From positions 15,285,818-15,349,817 of the forward strand of contig OX155955.1 in assembly GCA_944548615.1 (NCBI GenBank): a stretch of DNA of 64,000 nucleotides, given 5' to 3'. Source of the stretch: Micropterix aruncella (lineage: Eukaryota > Arthropoda > Insecta > Lepidoptera > Micropterigidae). This document shows positions 10,731-20,260 of the stretch, in pieces. The translations under genes were made by a program, and so were the position numbers. Below the pieces are notes generated by a model. That model worked only from the letters and a program-made list of their open reading frames with translations. It was not told the origin of the DNA and did not search any database. How positions within the stretch are numbered: position 1 is the stretch's first letter; the number at the start of each line of letters is the position of its first letter.

Positions 10731-11118
10731 GTAATTCCTCAGCGTAGCGTTTGTAACTGAATCGTTGACGGTTTCCTTTCAGCCGATGCCGCGCCAATTA
10801 ATTTCCGCCTGGCGCACGTGCGTGCCCTGAAACCTTCAAAGGTGGCGGAACGTGCTCAAAACGGAGTAACCTCCTCAGATGCGAGGCTGCTCCGCTTGCG
10901 TCCTTCCGATAAGCGGCCGACATTCGCTTTCATCGCCATCTACCTACTGATATTCAATACAGATAAGGGGACGTCCTCATCCTCTTCATTGTCTATAAAA
11001 GTATAGACGATGAAGAGGAACATAATGGTACATATACTGTACATTTACATCAGCTAATGCAATTTACTTCATGCATATATTATTTAGGAATTCAAATATT
11101 GGGTTCGTACTTATGTAA
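10731..11118. other. Unassigned region with a perfect-loop hairpin at 10980-11019
   Basis: A 62-codon frame (10818-11006) has no recognisable family. Arms 10980-10997 (TCCTCTTCATTGTCTATA) and 11002-11019 pair with a single mismatch across a four-base loop. Confidence 0.5.
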
Positions 11119-11345
11119 TTACCGTTTTTCACACTGGCCATTTTGAACTTGGATAAGTTGGGTTGGAGTTGGAATTTCAAGTTTAAAAAAAAATTCATTC
11201 AAATCTTTGTTATTCCTTTTTGAAAATAAACTCTTTCTTTGTCTTTCAGTCGTTTGTTTTAGCTCAGAAATTTTCGTTTGTGCAACCATGGAAACGTTGA
11301 AAATTTGCGTTTTTTCTATTACAGCTTCTTGCAATCTGACAAATT
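11119..11345 (-). other. Weak 71-codon open frame
   Basis: The minus-strand frame 11119-11334 is rich in K, E and Q. It shows no known family and lies downstream of the LINE 3' end. It may be host sequence at the insertion site or chance. Confidence 0.2.
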
Positions 11346-11944
11346 TTTTTAATGTATTTGTTGTGTGGGGCTTTTCTAAGGTCTTTATGAGCCTTGTAAA
11401 ACTGCGACCATTGCTGATCTATTGTGTTCGCCACCTACTATAGTTCTGCACTGAGCCCCGTGTAATTGAAGAACCGCAACAGGCTTTTGGCGCCAAATTG
11501 TTTTACCTCCTCAAGTTGAAGGTAATGACCACCCAAATGGGTGTATCTTTTACGCATAAGCGGGCCACACTCGCATATGAGGTGCAGGGGAGTTTCCTCT
11601 GCCTCTTGACAGAACCTGCACATTTTTGTGTCCCGAAACTTGAGGTTGTACTTGTGTTTGTTCAGGTCACAACGCCCCGTTAGCGCCCTCACCAGTATGC
11701 GTAGATTGTTCAAATTAAGCGATAAGGGCTCACGGCCGTCTTAGGGACGTAAGCCCTAATTAGAGCTTTGGATTGATTCAACCCTGGCGTGTTGTTCCAG
11801 TGGTTGATGGATTGTTCTAAACATATTTGTTTGAGCATTAGGTTTGCAAGGCTTTTTGGTACACCACAACAGGGTTCAGGGCCGTATAACGTTCCCTTTG
11901 CTCCCGTCTTAACAAGTTCGTCGGCTTTTTCATTTCTCCTAAAT
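11346..11944 (-). pseudogene. LINE 3' part: RNase H end and C-terminal zinc-binding region
   Basis: On the minus strand the sequence gives RNEKADELVKTGAKG, the end of a LINE-encoded RNase H. It then gives SLNLNNLRILVRALTGRCDLNKHKY and a CRFC...H...C cluster typical of I/LOA-type LINEs. A one-base frameshift near 11722 splits the frames 11710-11976 and 11438-11713. The 3' UTR ends near 11346 in an A-rich tail. The 5' end joins directly to the U6 sequence at 11945, in the same orientation, so RT and most of RNase H are missing. Confidence 0.8.
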
Positions 11945-11991
11945 AATGTGGAATGCTTCACGATTTTGCGTGTCATCCTTGCGCAGGGGCT

Positions 11992-12023
<32 letters not shown>

Positions 12024-12045
12024 TTATATGTACTGCCGAAGCAAG
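11945..12045 (-). pseudogene. U6 snRNA pseudogene fused to a LINE
   Basis: The reverse complement is U6 from its fourth base through CCACATT: CTTGCTTCGGCAGTACATAT, then AAAATTGGAACGATACAGAG, AAGATTAGCAT, CCCCTGCGCAAGGATGACAC and GCAAAATCGTGAAGC. Three substitutions are seen against the usual insect sequence: ACTAAAA to AATAAAA, CATGGCC to CATAGCC, and AAGCGTT to AAGCATT. The first three bases and the terminal U-run are lost. It passes straight into LINE sequence at 11944. I saw no snRNA-type promoter upstream, so it is a retrotransposed copy rather than an active gene. Confidence 0.92.
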
Positions 12046-12420
12046 CATTTACGGTATCTGACTATACTGTTACCGTAAATATGTACCATAATACCGTAAA
12101 TATTAAGAACTGTAAACAATAATGGAGAAGCTCGTGATTATAACCGAGCCTGGTCATCGCCCCTGCTTTTGCGCGACTACGCATAACAACAGATTTCAAT
12201 GAAAACAGTCGTTAAGTTACAGGAGTTGCGGCTGGAGACTTTTTGACACCCACCGTACTTGCCAGAACTTGTTCCAAAAAGTTATTTTTTTTTTCATAAT
12301 TGAGATAACTTTTTACAAGGGAAAATTCAACTGTGAAGGGTCGTTGATAAACACCTTCCAAGAATTCATTGGGTGATGTCCACGAGAGTTTTACAGCAGA
12401 GGAATTAAGCAACTCCCATT
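12046..12420 (-). other. Unassigned; weak 66-codon frame at 12212-12412
   Basis: The minus frame begins with NSSAVKLSWTSP, faintly like a fibronectin-III A/B strand, but the rest does not fit and no splice acceptor supports an exon. TACCGTAAATAT occurs repeatedly between 12050 and 12110. Confidence 0.2.
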
Positions 12421-14270
12421 AAAATGACATATGTGCATATAATAGGGGTCAATATTTCTAATAAATAAATATGTATTTTTCATACAAAGTTCTTGGCCTT
12501 AAATTTCCTTTATACAACGGCAAATTCATAGGTCCTAAGACGATCACTTGAATTAGTGGCTACATAATAATTTGTACATTTCAAAATAATTATTACAGTA
12601 AAATAAATACTAATGTTTTACATTTTTTATTTTACTGTTATTGCTGTTTACTAATTTTACTAATAGTCAAATTAGTCAACAGCAATAAAACATAATAAAT
12701 ATTACTTTAAAATAGGTTTGTTTGACAAGAGATAACAACGACTGTGTCCGCCGCAAGAACCGCCTGATTATGTAAATAAAAATAAATATTCATATAATCA
12801 TTAATAATTATATATAAAGTGTCATAATTACTTATAAAATTGTTAACATTGATCGCACTCAGAATACATTTCTATAAATGTTACAAATAGTACAAAAAAA
12901 AAACAATAAAAATAACGATTGCTTACCAAGGTATCAAACCGAGTAAAAAGATAAAATAGTCATAAATAATCCGAAATAGTCTGAAAAATATCAAATAATA
13001 CCAGGTATGGTATGATGTATAATAGAGAATGACCATTTCTGGGTCACGTAAAATGTCATTATTGACTTTACAAGTCTGGCAGTATAATACACGCTGTATC
13101 TCTGCACTAAACCGACTGACTTTGCGTAGCATTAATTGCCAGTGAGTGATATCACTATTAATTAAAGGCCACTATACTATTCTTTTTCGCAATATCGTAT
13201 CGCCTTTAAAACCATGAAAGCAGTGCGTAAGCACCATATGATTACTCAATATGGTCAGGAAATCAGCACGCTGCACGCTGTACTAGTAAGTATATTTTGT
13301 TTATCACCATTCAAATTGTAAATTGATCCCTTCATTACCAGTCCTTCCAAGGCAATTTACCTTCATTGAACAAACCAGCCAACTATGATGACCATCTTGG
13401 AATACTTAAAACAATGATATTAAAACGACTATATTGTTTGAGTTGGATCGATCGATATTACGATTTAAATAGATGAGCTCAGTATCTATAAACGCTCGAC
13501 AGAACTACACTGATATATAGAAGTCGTAACCTTTTCGTTGTTATAAGTAAGCTGACTGCTAGTCGTCAGTTGTGTCTTGTAGAGCGAGAGCCTAACAGTT
13601 GTATTTTAAAGTATTTGTAATACGCTTATACACTATCCTTTTTCGACCATTTGCAATCGCTTCTCGACATTTTGCATTAGAGTGACGCCTTTAATAATGG
13701 CTCGTATATATGAGAACATGCTAATATCCAGTGCAATGTTATTACCGTAATATCGTTGCGTAGAATTCTGTTATGTCTAATCGAATAATGACAATACGTA
13801 TCTTTCCGACGTGATCGAGGCGTAGCATGCAGATTTAATTGTGTAATACAATTAGTCTGGAGTATTCCGTTTCTCCATTGCAACTGCTGTAAGTTTTCTC
13901 TGAGCGAACAATTTACCGACATAGAGTACAGAGAAAGTATAAGTCGCGTGTATGAATAATTTCAGACTGATTAGCAACCGCGTGTTTTGCGATTGGGAAC
14001 TAGTTGTAGGTAAAAAGACAGGTACAAACAAGGATGAGGACACGAATTATAAATTATAAACTGGGTAATGTATATAATGACGGAAAACGCAAGTTAGGAG
14101 TACCTGGTGTCTCCAGTGTTTTTGTCAAATTAAATCGAAACGCACAAAAGACATCTACGATCTTCTTATCGTTGTTAAGATTGTATACAGTTAAGATTTA
14201 ACACGTATTAGCATACTTACTTAATAATTCCATAATGTAAAAAATATATCCTATAAGCTTATGTGTATGT
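12421..14270. other. Long AT-rich region without recognisable genes
   Basis: Short frames (12923-13132, 13677-13922, 13852-14043) have no family. A TATA-like CTATAAA near 13488 precedes a stretch that could be a decayed LTR, but no matching second copy or clear ends are present. Confidence 0.3.
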
Positions 14271-14274
14271 ATGT

Positions 14275-15118
14275 ATTGAAGTTGTCAGCTACAACAGGCA
14301 AACCCGCCACCCCAGGAATGTATAACGATATTGATCTTTTTCTCATCCTGGAGTGTACTTGGACTTGGACAGACACGAAACAGTCCACCGTCTGCTAATA
14401 GTAGGTAATGGACCCAGTTGCAGTTTAACCACTATACCTGTGTAGGGTCGGCTAAACGCACGGGCCAACAGCCATCCGGCGGCCTCCACGCAGAAGTGCG
14501 AGCCCGGATAGGCCTCTGGCCTGCGGGCCAGTTTCCCCTAGGAGCCAACCTCCGGGTGCTCCTGAAAGGTTTGCGCACCGAAGATAACCAGGTTAATCAC
14601 CCAGCGCCCGCAAGGGCGCGAGTGTCGGTCTGCTGGGTGATTAGCAGTAATTCTAGATGCAACCAGATTACTCCCGGGTCTCCCGACTGGTTACAGGCTC
14701 GATGTCACTTGCGCGGTCCTCTCCCTTACGTAGCGGTGATACGGTGTCTACCAAATCTATCGCGGTCCACGGCATTCTTCGCCCGGCTGTTCAACCGGAA
14801 TCGGGTAGCCGAATTGTCGTGTCAAGAGAAATTACCGTAAAGTTAACAACTACTCCCGCTCTATAGGAAACAATACTGTTTCCAGACTCCCCCAGCTGTC
14901 AGTCGGAATGCACAGTCGATTGTCTGACGCCGCACGGTGTGCAAACCGTCTAGGAGCGCTTGAAGGGCGATTCTCAGGGGAACTGGCATGCAGGCATAGA
15001 GTCCTACCCGGATTCGCACTTCTGCGTAGAGGCTACCGAAAAAGTGTTGACCTGTGAGTTAGGCAAACAGTAACACATGGGTCATAGTGGCTCAACTGCA
15101 CTCGACCCATTAGCTCCC
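14275..15118 (+). repeat. Family B repeat, old copy with an internal inverted segment
   Basis: It starts with the AGTTGTCAGCTACAACAGGC terminus and ends with CCATTAGCTCCC at 15118. Positions 14417-14600 are a reversed fragment of the family's other half (compare 14985-15090), so the copy is a composite. The 140-codon frame 14418-14840 crosses this join and is not a gene. Confidence 0.75.
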
Positions 15119-15131
15119 AATGCGTATGCAC

Positions 15132-15171
15132 AAGGGAAAGGTTTCCTGTTTTAACAGGAAATCTTTCCCTT
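15132..15171. repeat. 19-bp stem hairpin
   Basis: Arms AAGGGAAAGGTTTCCTGTT (15132-15150) and AACAGGAAATCTTTCCCTT (15153-15171) pair with one G-T wobble around two bases. It lies just after the end of the family-B copy. The 250 bases after it show nothing recognisable. Confidence 0.85.
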
Positions 15172-15523
15172 TCTAGGTTGTTGGTAAATTGAAGGATAAC
15201 GGTACTTAGAAAGCAAAAGAATACCGGTTAAAATAGAGAGTGAGGAACGCCTCAACTTGCGTGAGCCGCTGTTGCCTCTCTGCTGCCTTAAATGACTTCC
15301 GTGGCTCTCTCCTTTGTTGTATGCACTTGCGCTAATTGAAGCACTTGCGTGCTTATTTGTGATTATGTCTTTATCTGTAGAGTGGCTTGGCTTTAGAAGT
15401 CATAAAATATACACATTCGGGTACACAACTGAACCCCGGCACCTCGGGCTGTTATAACGATAAAAATCGTTCTCACAGCATTCAGGTGGCTACAAGGAGA
15501 TTTTAGGGACAACACAGTCCACA

Positions 15524-15801
15524 TCGAAGACTACCCCGGTTGTTTGACAATATAAATAGGATAGAAACGAATTTACCGCGTGAAATTTGTAGCACCCGAT
15601 GGATTTTCGAAATTCGCGCGCTCCGAGTCCGGCCCCCACCACCGTTATAACCTACGCAGTGGCGGCAGCGGTATGCGGCCTACCCGAAAAACAACGGATT
15701 GACAGCTCCTTCAGTCTTCCCTGGACAACGGCGGCTATGACGTCACCGAAACGTCGGGTGCTACAAATTTCGCGCGGTAAATTCGTTTCTATCCTATTTA
15801 T
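15524..15801 (+). mobile_element. Penelope-like element insertion with 13-bp target duplication
   Basis: AACACAGTCCACA lies on both sides (15511-15523 and 15802-15814). The element begins with an inverted terminal segment (ATAAATAGGATAGAAACGAA) and continues into the plus-oriented 3' sequence that ends GGTAAATTCGTTTCTATCC. The same segments therefore bound it in opposite orientation, as in the copy at 44202-44817. It has no coding part. Confidence 0.85.
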
Positions 15802-15941
15802 AACACAGTCCACAGTCTACATCCGCCCACTCACCAGCCAAGTAAGATACCAACGTCTCACCGCGAGGCATTGGGAAGTGAAACCAGCGGGCTGACCTCA
15901 CGCCGTCACTGCAAGATTTGGCCGGATTTATTCATCCTCCA

Positions 15942-16610
15942 TCTTGAGGTGTCGACTACAACGGGCGAGCCCGTCACCCCAGGAAGTTTTAACGATTAGT
16001 CGTTCTATCGACCTGCAGTGAGCGTAGAAGACTTTGGACAAAACAATCCGACGTCTAGCTACGCCACAACCCGTAAGAGACCAACGCCTCACCGCGAGAT
16101 AGCCAGGAATGCTACCTAGCGGGCGACACTCGCGCCCTTACTACCAATTGTGTCCAGATTTCTCCGGACTCTCGATTAGTTCCGAGTTCGAGGTCGCTTG
16201 CGCGGTCCTCTCCCTTACGAAGCGGTGAAACGGTAAATACCGAATCTATCGCGGACCATGGCGTCCTTTGCCCGACTCTGAACGGGGATCGGATGGCCAA
16301 TGGTCATTTCAAGAGCAGTCGCCGTAAGGTACGCAACCACCCCCGCTCTAAATGAAACAATACAGCTTCCAGACTCCCCTGACTGTTAGTCGGAGTGCAC
16401 AGTCGATTGGCTTGCGCCGCACGGTGCGCAGACCGTCCAGGAGCGCCAGAAGTTTGATTCCCAGGGAAAACTGACCAGGGCCAGAGTCCTACCCAGGTTC
16501 GCACCCCGTGCGTGGAGGCCGTCGGATGGGTGTTGACCCGTGAGTATGACCGAACCTGAACACATGGGTCTTCGTGGCCAACCCATCATGGGCCCGTTAG
16601 CTCCCAAAGC
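15942..16610 (+). repeat. Family B repeat, young full-length copy
   Basis: It is flanked by TTATTCATCCTCCA at 15928-15941 and 16611-16624, a 14-bp target duplication. It runs from TCTTGAGGTGTCGACTACAA to GGGCCCGTTAGCTCCC plus a few bases. ACGGGC-GA-GCCCGT at 15961-15974 forms a hairpin near one end. Duplications of this length suggest retroposition. The open frames in it (16112-16300, 16304-16504, 16386-16607) show no known protein family. Confidence 0.85.
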
Positions 16611-17065
16611 TTATTCATCCTCCAGTCTGGTTGCGGATTCGAAGTCGCTTGCGCGGCCTCTACCCGTTATTAGCGGTATTTCAGTTCGAATTTATCACAT
16701 ACCATAGCGACCTTTGTCCGGTAATATCACACGGAATCGGATCGGGTGGCCCACCGGTCTTTTCAAGATCTGACATCAGGTCAATAACCACCCCGTTGGT
16801 TATTCACCGGAGTGCACAATCGATTGGTTAACGTCGTAAGATGCGCAAAGACCTCGGGCGCTGCTAGGTGGGCGCCAAGGTCTTCGCCCAGAAGATCCTA
16901 TCCCACCTGTCCACCACACATCCGAGACCGGGTTCATAAGGTCCGTTCCAGGTTCGTCCGTCTTCAAGGAGGCTACCGGACGGTAGTTAAACCGTAAGTG
17001 GAGACGAGCCAAAATGACAAACAAGTCATATGGTCTAAGCGCACAGTGCCGTTAGCTGCCCTTTC

Positions 17066-17640
17066 GATAGGGGCAATAAAAAACGAGAGATTCATAATAC
17101 CGGATGGAGCAATTGCGAGAGTGATTGATTTGCGACAGTGTTGGGATACAGAGAGGTCTACTTTACGTTTAAAGATGTATATATTTTATTATTATTTCTC
17201 CTAAGAACTTGCTAAGGTTCAATTAACATGAACAAAGGAAATTACCATGATAAGTCTATTATGAAGTGTAAAAATAAAATAGCATGTAAAGTTGGATTTT
17301 TATGCAAACATTCCTGCACTATGGATCGCAGGTAACAGGATATTAATTAAAATACCCGACATCCTGGATTTTCATACCGGAAAATCGGAAAAGCAGAGTT
17401 TTATTAAAAACGAGTTATTCTCAATTTGGGAGCTAACAGAGAATAACTCGTGGAAATATTTCGGATAATAGCAAGAATATAGTCACGACAAAAATGAGAG
17501 AATGGGAAAGGGGCATATGTTGATACGATTCAACCTGACAACATGCCATTTATATGTTTCTCAGATTAGATTTTTCTCTTTAATTCTGAAAATTAAAAAA
17601 TAGTTGGTGTCTGTACGGCTAAAACGTGTTGTATAACAGC
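17066..17640. other. Unassigned region
   Basis: I see no gene. A 12-bp inverted repeat, CGAGTTATTCTC / GAGAATAACTCG, lies around 17410-17450. Its loop includes TTGGGAGCTAAC, the same text as one end of family B. Confidence 0.4.
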
Positions 17641-17684
17641 TCCTGGGAGCTATTGGGGAGCTAATGGGGAGCTAATAACTATTT
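17641..17684. repeat. Reiterated GGGAGCTAAT motif at a family-B end
   Basis: GGGAGCTA recurs three times here just before the GGGAGCTAATGGGCCC that begins the family-B copy. These look like short reiterations of the element's own terminus. Confidence 0.75.
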
Positions 17685-18346
17685 GGGAGCTAATGGGCCC
17701 ATGATGAGGTGGCCACGATGACCCATGTGTTCAGGGTCGGTCACACTCACGGGTCAACACCCATCCGATGGCCTCCACGCATGGGGTGCGAACCTGGGTA
17801 GGACACTGGGTCAACCAGTTTCCCCTGCGAATCAAACCTCTGGCGCTCCTGGACGGTCTGCGTACCGAGCGGCGCAAGCCAATCGACTGTGCTCTCCGAC
17901 TAACAGTCGGGGGAGTGTGGGAACTGTATTGTTTCCTATAGAGCGGGGGTGGTTGTCTACCTTACGGCGACTGCTCTTGAAATGACCATTGGCCATCCGA
18001 TCCCGGTTCAGAGTCGGGTAAAGGACGCCTTGGTCCGCGATAGATTCGGTGCACACCGTTTCACCGCTTCGTAAGGGAGAGGACCGCGCAAGCGACCTCG
18101 AACTCGGAACCAATCGAGAGACCGGAGAAATCTGGTCATAATTGGAAGCAAGGGCGCGAGGGTCGGCCCGCCAGGTAACACTGGCTATCTCGCGGTAAGG
18201 CGTTGGCTTCTTGCGGGTTGTGACGTAGCTGGACGTTAGATTTGTTCTGTCCAAAGTCTTCTACGTTCACTGCAGGGCGACAGAACGAGAAAATCGTTAA
18301 AACGTCCTGTGGTGACGGGCTCGCCCGTTGTAGTCGACACCGCAAG
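17685..18346 (-). repeat. Family B repeat, full-length copy
   Basis: It is closely related to 15942-16610 and 42669-43337, in reverse orientation. The hairpin ACGGGC-TC-GCCCGT lies at 18315-18328 and the terminus GTCGACACCGCAAG at 18346. No clear target duplication was found. The 140-codon frame 17832-18254 has no known domain. Confidence 0.8.
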
Positions 18347-18734
18347 TTGCTAAATCTCTACCAAGTTGTAACAAATAAATAAAATAAATAATTTTTTTCT
18401 TATAATTAATAAACAGATTAGCGGAGAATTTTAAAGATCGGACAACGCGTTCTTGAGAGAACGGTACGCGTTATTGAGATAACGGTAAGGAAGACAGACA
18501 AATGGACACATATTTTTTTTGTTTTTCTGTTTCTAAATGTTCTAAAACGTGGGGAATTTGATTTTAAACGACACTATTTTTTATGATTTAGGTAAATGCA
18601 AGACGCTTCGCACTAGCCTTGTGTTGCGGGGTCGAACGGGTGCTTGCGTAATATATATGTAAATCGTTGCTTTCGCTTTTGTGACCATCGTTACAGAAAA
18701 CATGACAGAAAGTGAACTATTTTATATATAATTA
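18347..18734. other. Unassigned region containing twin hairpins
   Basis: Two adjacent 21-bp units (18445-18465 and 18466-18486) each fold into a hairpin: CGTTCT-TGAG-AGAACG and CGTTAT-TGAG-ATAACG. The remaining sequence shows no gene. Confidence 0.7.
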
Positions 18735-20260
18735 TTTTTAATACGGTCTTTTTATGAAATATTTGTAGTTTGTATATTTGTCCATATAGATATATTACAT
18801 GTATATTTTCGGAATTACTCAATCAGACATTTCATCTGACACTAAACACGATATATTTATGTCCTTTTATTTGGATATTTAGACAATTATTTATATTTGG
18901 ACACTTAAGGTAGGGTATAGCGGGGTCACTTAAACCACAAGGTCAAATGAACCACCCATATTATAAATGCAATCTGTGAGTCTGCTGAATCGGCGGATCA
19001 AGTTCGCAAATCCGCCGCGGCACCAGTTACCAGTTGCCAAGTCGCATTTATTGCGTGCGCACGGATGCCATATTTATTTTTTCGCGCTCAAAGTAAAAAA
19101 TCGATTCCGCCACATTTTTGGTCTCACGCACAATACCTTGCTGGTACGGCTACAGAATAAGTTTATTTTGACTACATAATAAATATATTAAGCAATTACA
19201 ATATCAAGAATGTGTTATATTTCACATATTTAAGATAAATCTTAAAAATATAAAATAATTGGGGATGGGGTCGGTTGAGCCAAAACAAATGGGGTCACTA
19301 CACATGGCTCAATCGACCCCGACTATTTTTAGCTTATTTAGATGTTCCTTTTATTTTTATTAGAAATGAGGACTCACAAAAGGAAAACTGAAAGGGCTAA
19401 TATCTCGAAAGATCACATAAAAGAGGCTGCAGAAGATGTATCGCTTCCTAAAGCAAAGATCGCTTCGACGAAAATGCAAAAAGGAAGGAAAAGACAATAA
19501 TAAATACGATTTTGTCTTCTAAGAAATCTTCTAATGATGAGACTTAAGACGAATAATAATTCTGCCTTATTTGTGCTGAGGCTTTTCAGGCAGCTTTCCA
19601 GGCAAAAAATTAATTTAATGCCATGATTGCCGACAATGTATTCCTGGGTCTGGTTCATATTTTATATGCCAACATTGTGATTTTGGCATATAAAATATTT
19701 TTATTATTTTGTAGTGAATATCTTTAGTTTAATGTAACATATTTTAAATTAAACGAGCATAGCTGTTTGCTTATTCGTTCCATTCAATTATTTTAAAGAA
19801 AGTATTGCACTGAAATTATGTAGGTTCAACTGACCCCACATATGGGGTCCACATATGGACCCCACATATGGACCCCACGTAGGGTGGTTCACTTGACCCC
19901 ACATATGGGGTCAGATGAGCCACGCGACCTTCACCAGTAAAATCGTTATTTCATACTCTTATGTATATAATTATTTTAGTATTTAAGATGATTATGTCGC
20001 TCTGGAAGTAACATGACTATGTTTAATGGAGACATTTCTCTACCTTCAATAAAATAAAGTCTACACTGTTTTGAACGAAATCTGGTTCAACTGACCCCGC
20101 TCCACCCTACTCTATGACACTTGAGATGACATAATAATTCTAACAAAGCTACACATTTTAAAATCGGTTTAAGCGTTTAGAAGTTATGGTGGAATAAAGA
20201 AACATAAAACATACATACACACAGATATTACACTCCTTTTTTATAGTGAAGTCATGTAAA
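18735..20260 (-). repeat. Family A repeat, copy 2, interrupted by a pogo-like element
   Basis: Flanks 18735-18912 and 20108-20260 align with the uninterrupted copies at 50395-50705 and, reversed, 3041-3480. They lead into each other across the TA at 18911-18912. Confidence 0.75.
18913..20107 (+). mobile_element. Pogo/Tigger-type transposon, internally deleted
   Basis: Inverted ends GGGTATAGCGGGGTCA... and GGGTGGAGCGGGGTCA... are flanked by TA on both sides (18911-18912, 20108-20109), the Tc1/mariner/pogo target. From 19366 a frame reads THKRKTERANISKDHIKEAA, the N-terminal helix-turn-helix start of Tigger-like transposases, and it stops before 19500. From about 19562 a second remnant encodes CLICAEAF and, one frame over, PGSGSYFICQHCDF, the C-terminal zinc-binding end found in these proteins. 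The DDE domain between them is gone. At least eight copies of GGGGTCANNTGARCC, in both orientations, lie in the element. Confidence 0.85.

Larger units (their letters stand above)
15430..17065 (+). repeat. Family B repeat, old copy split by two insertions
   Basis: Diverged family-B sequence occupies 15430-15523, 15802-15941 and 16611-17065. A Penelope-like element (15524-15801) and a younger family-B copy (15942-16610) interrupt it. Removing both, with their target duplications, restores a continuous family-B order. Confidence 0.75.

Noticed and set aside
11945..12045. Functional U6 gene
   Set aside because: The first bases and terminal T-run are lost, three changes lie in the body, and it is fused to a LINE.
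14418..14840. 140-codon open frame
   Set aside because: It crosses an inversion junction inside a family-B repeat and has no domain.
17832..18254. 140-codon minus frame
   Set aside because: GC-rich family-B sequence keeps several frames open by composition, and the same region is open on both strands.
14275..18346. Family B as a Helitron or TIR DNA transposon
   Set aside because: The ends are not inverted repeats, there is no CTAG/A-T context, and target duplications of 14-15 bp fit retroposition better.
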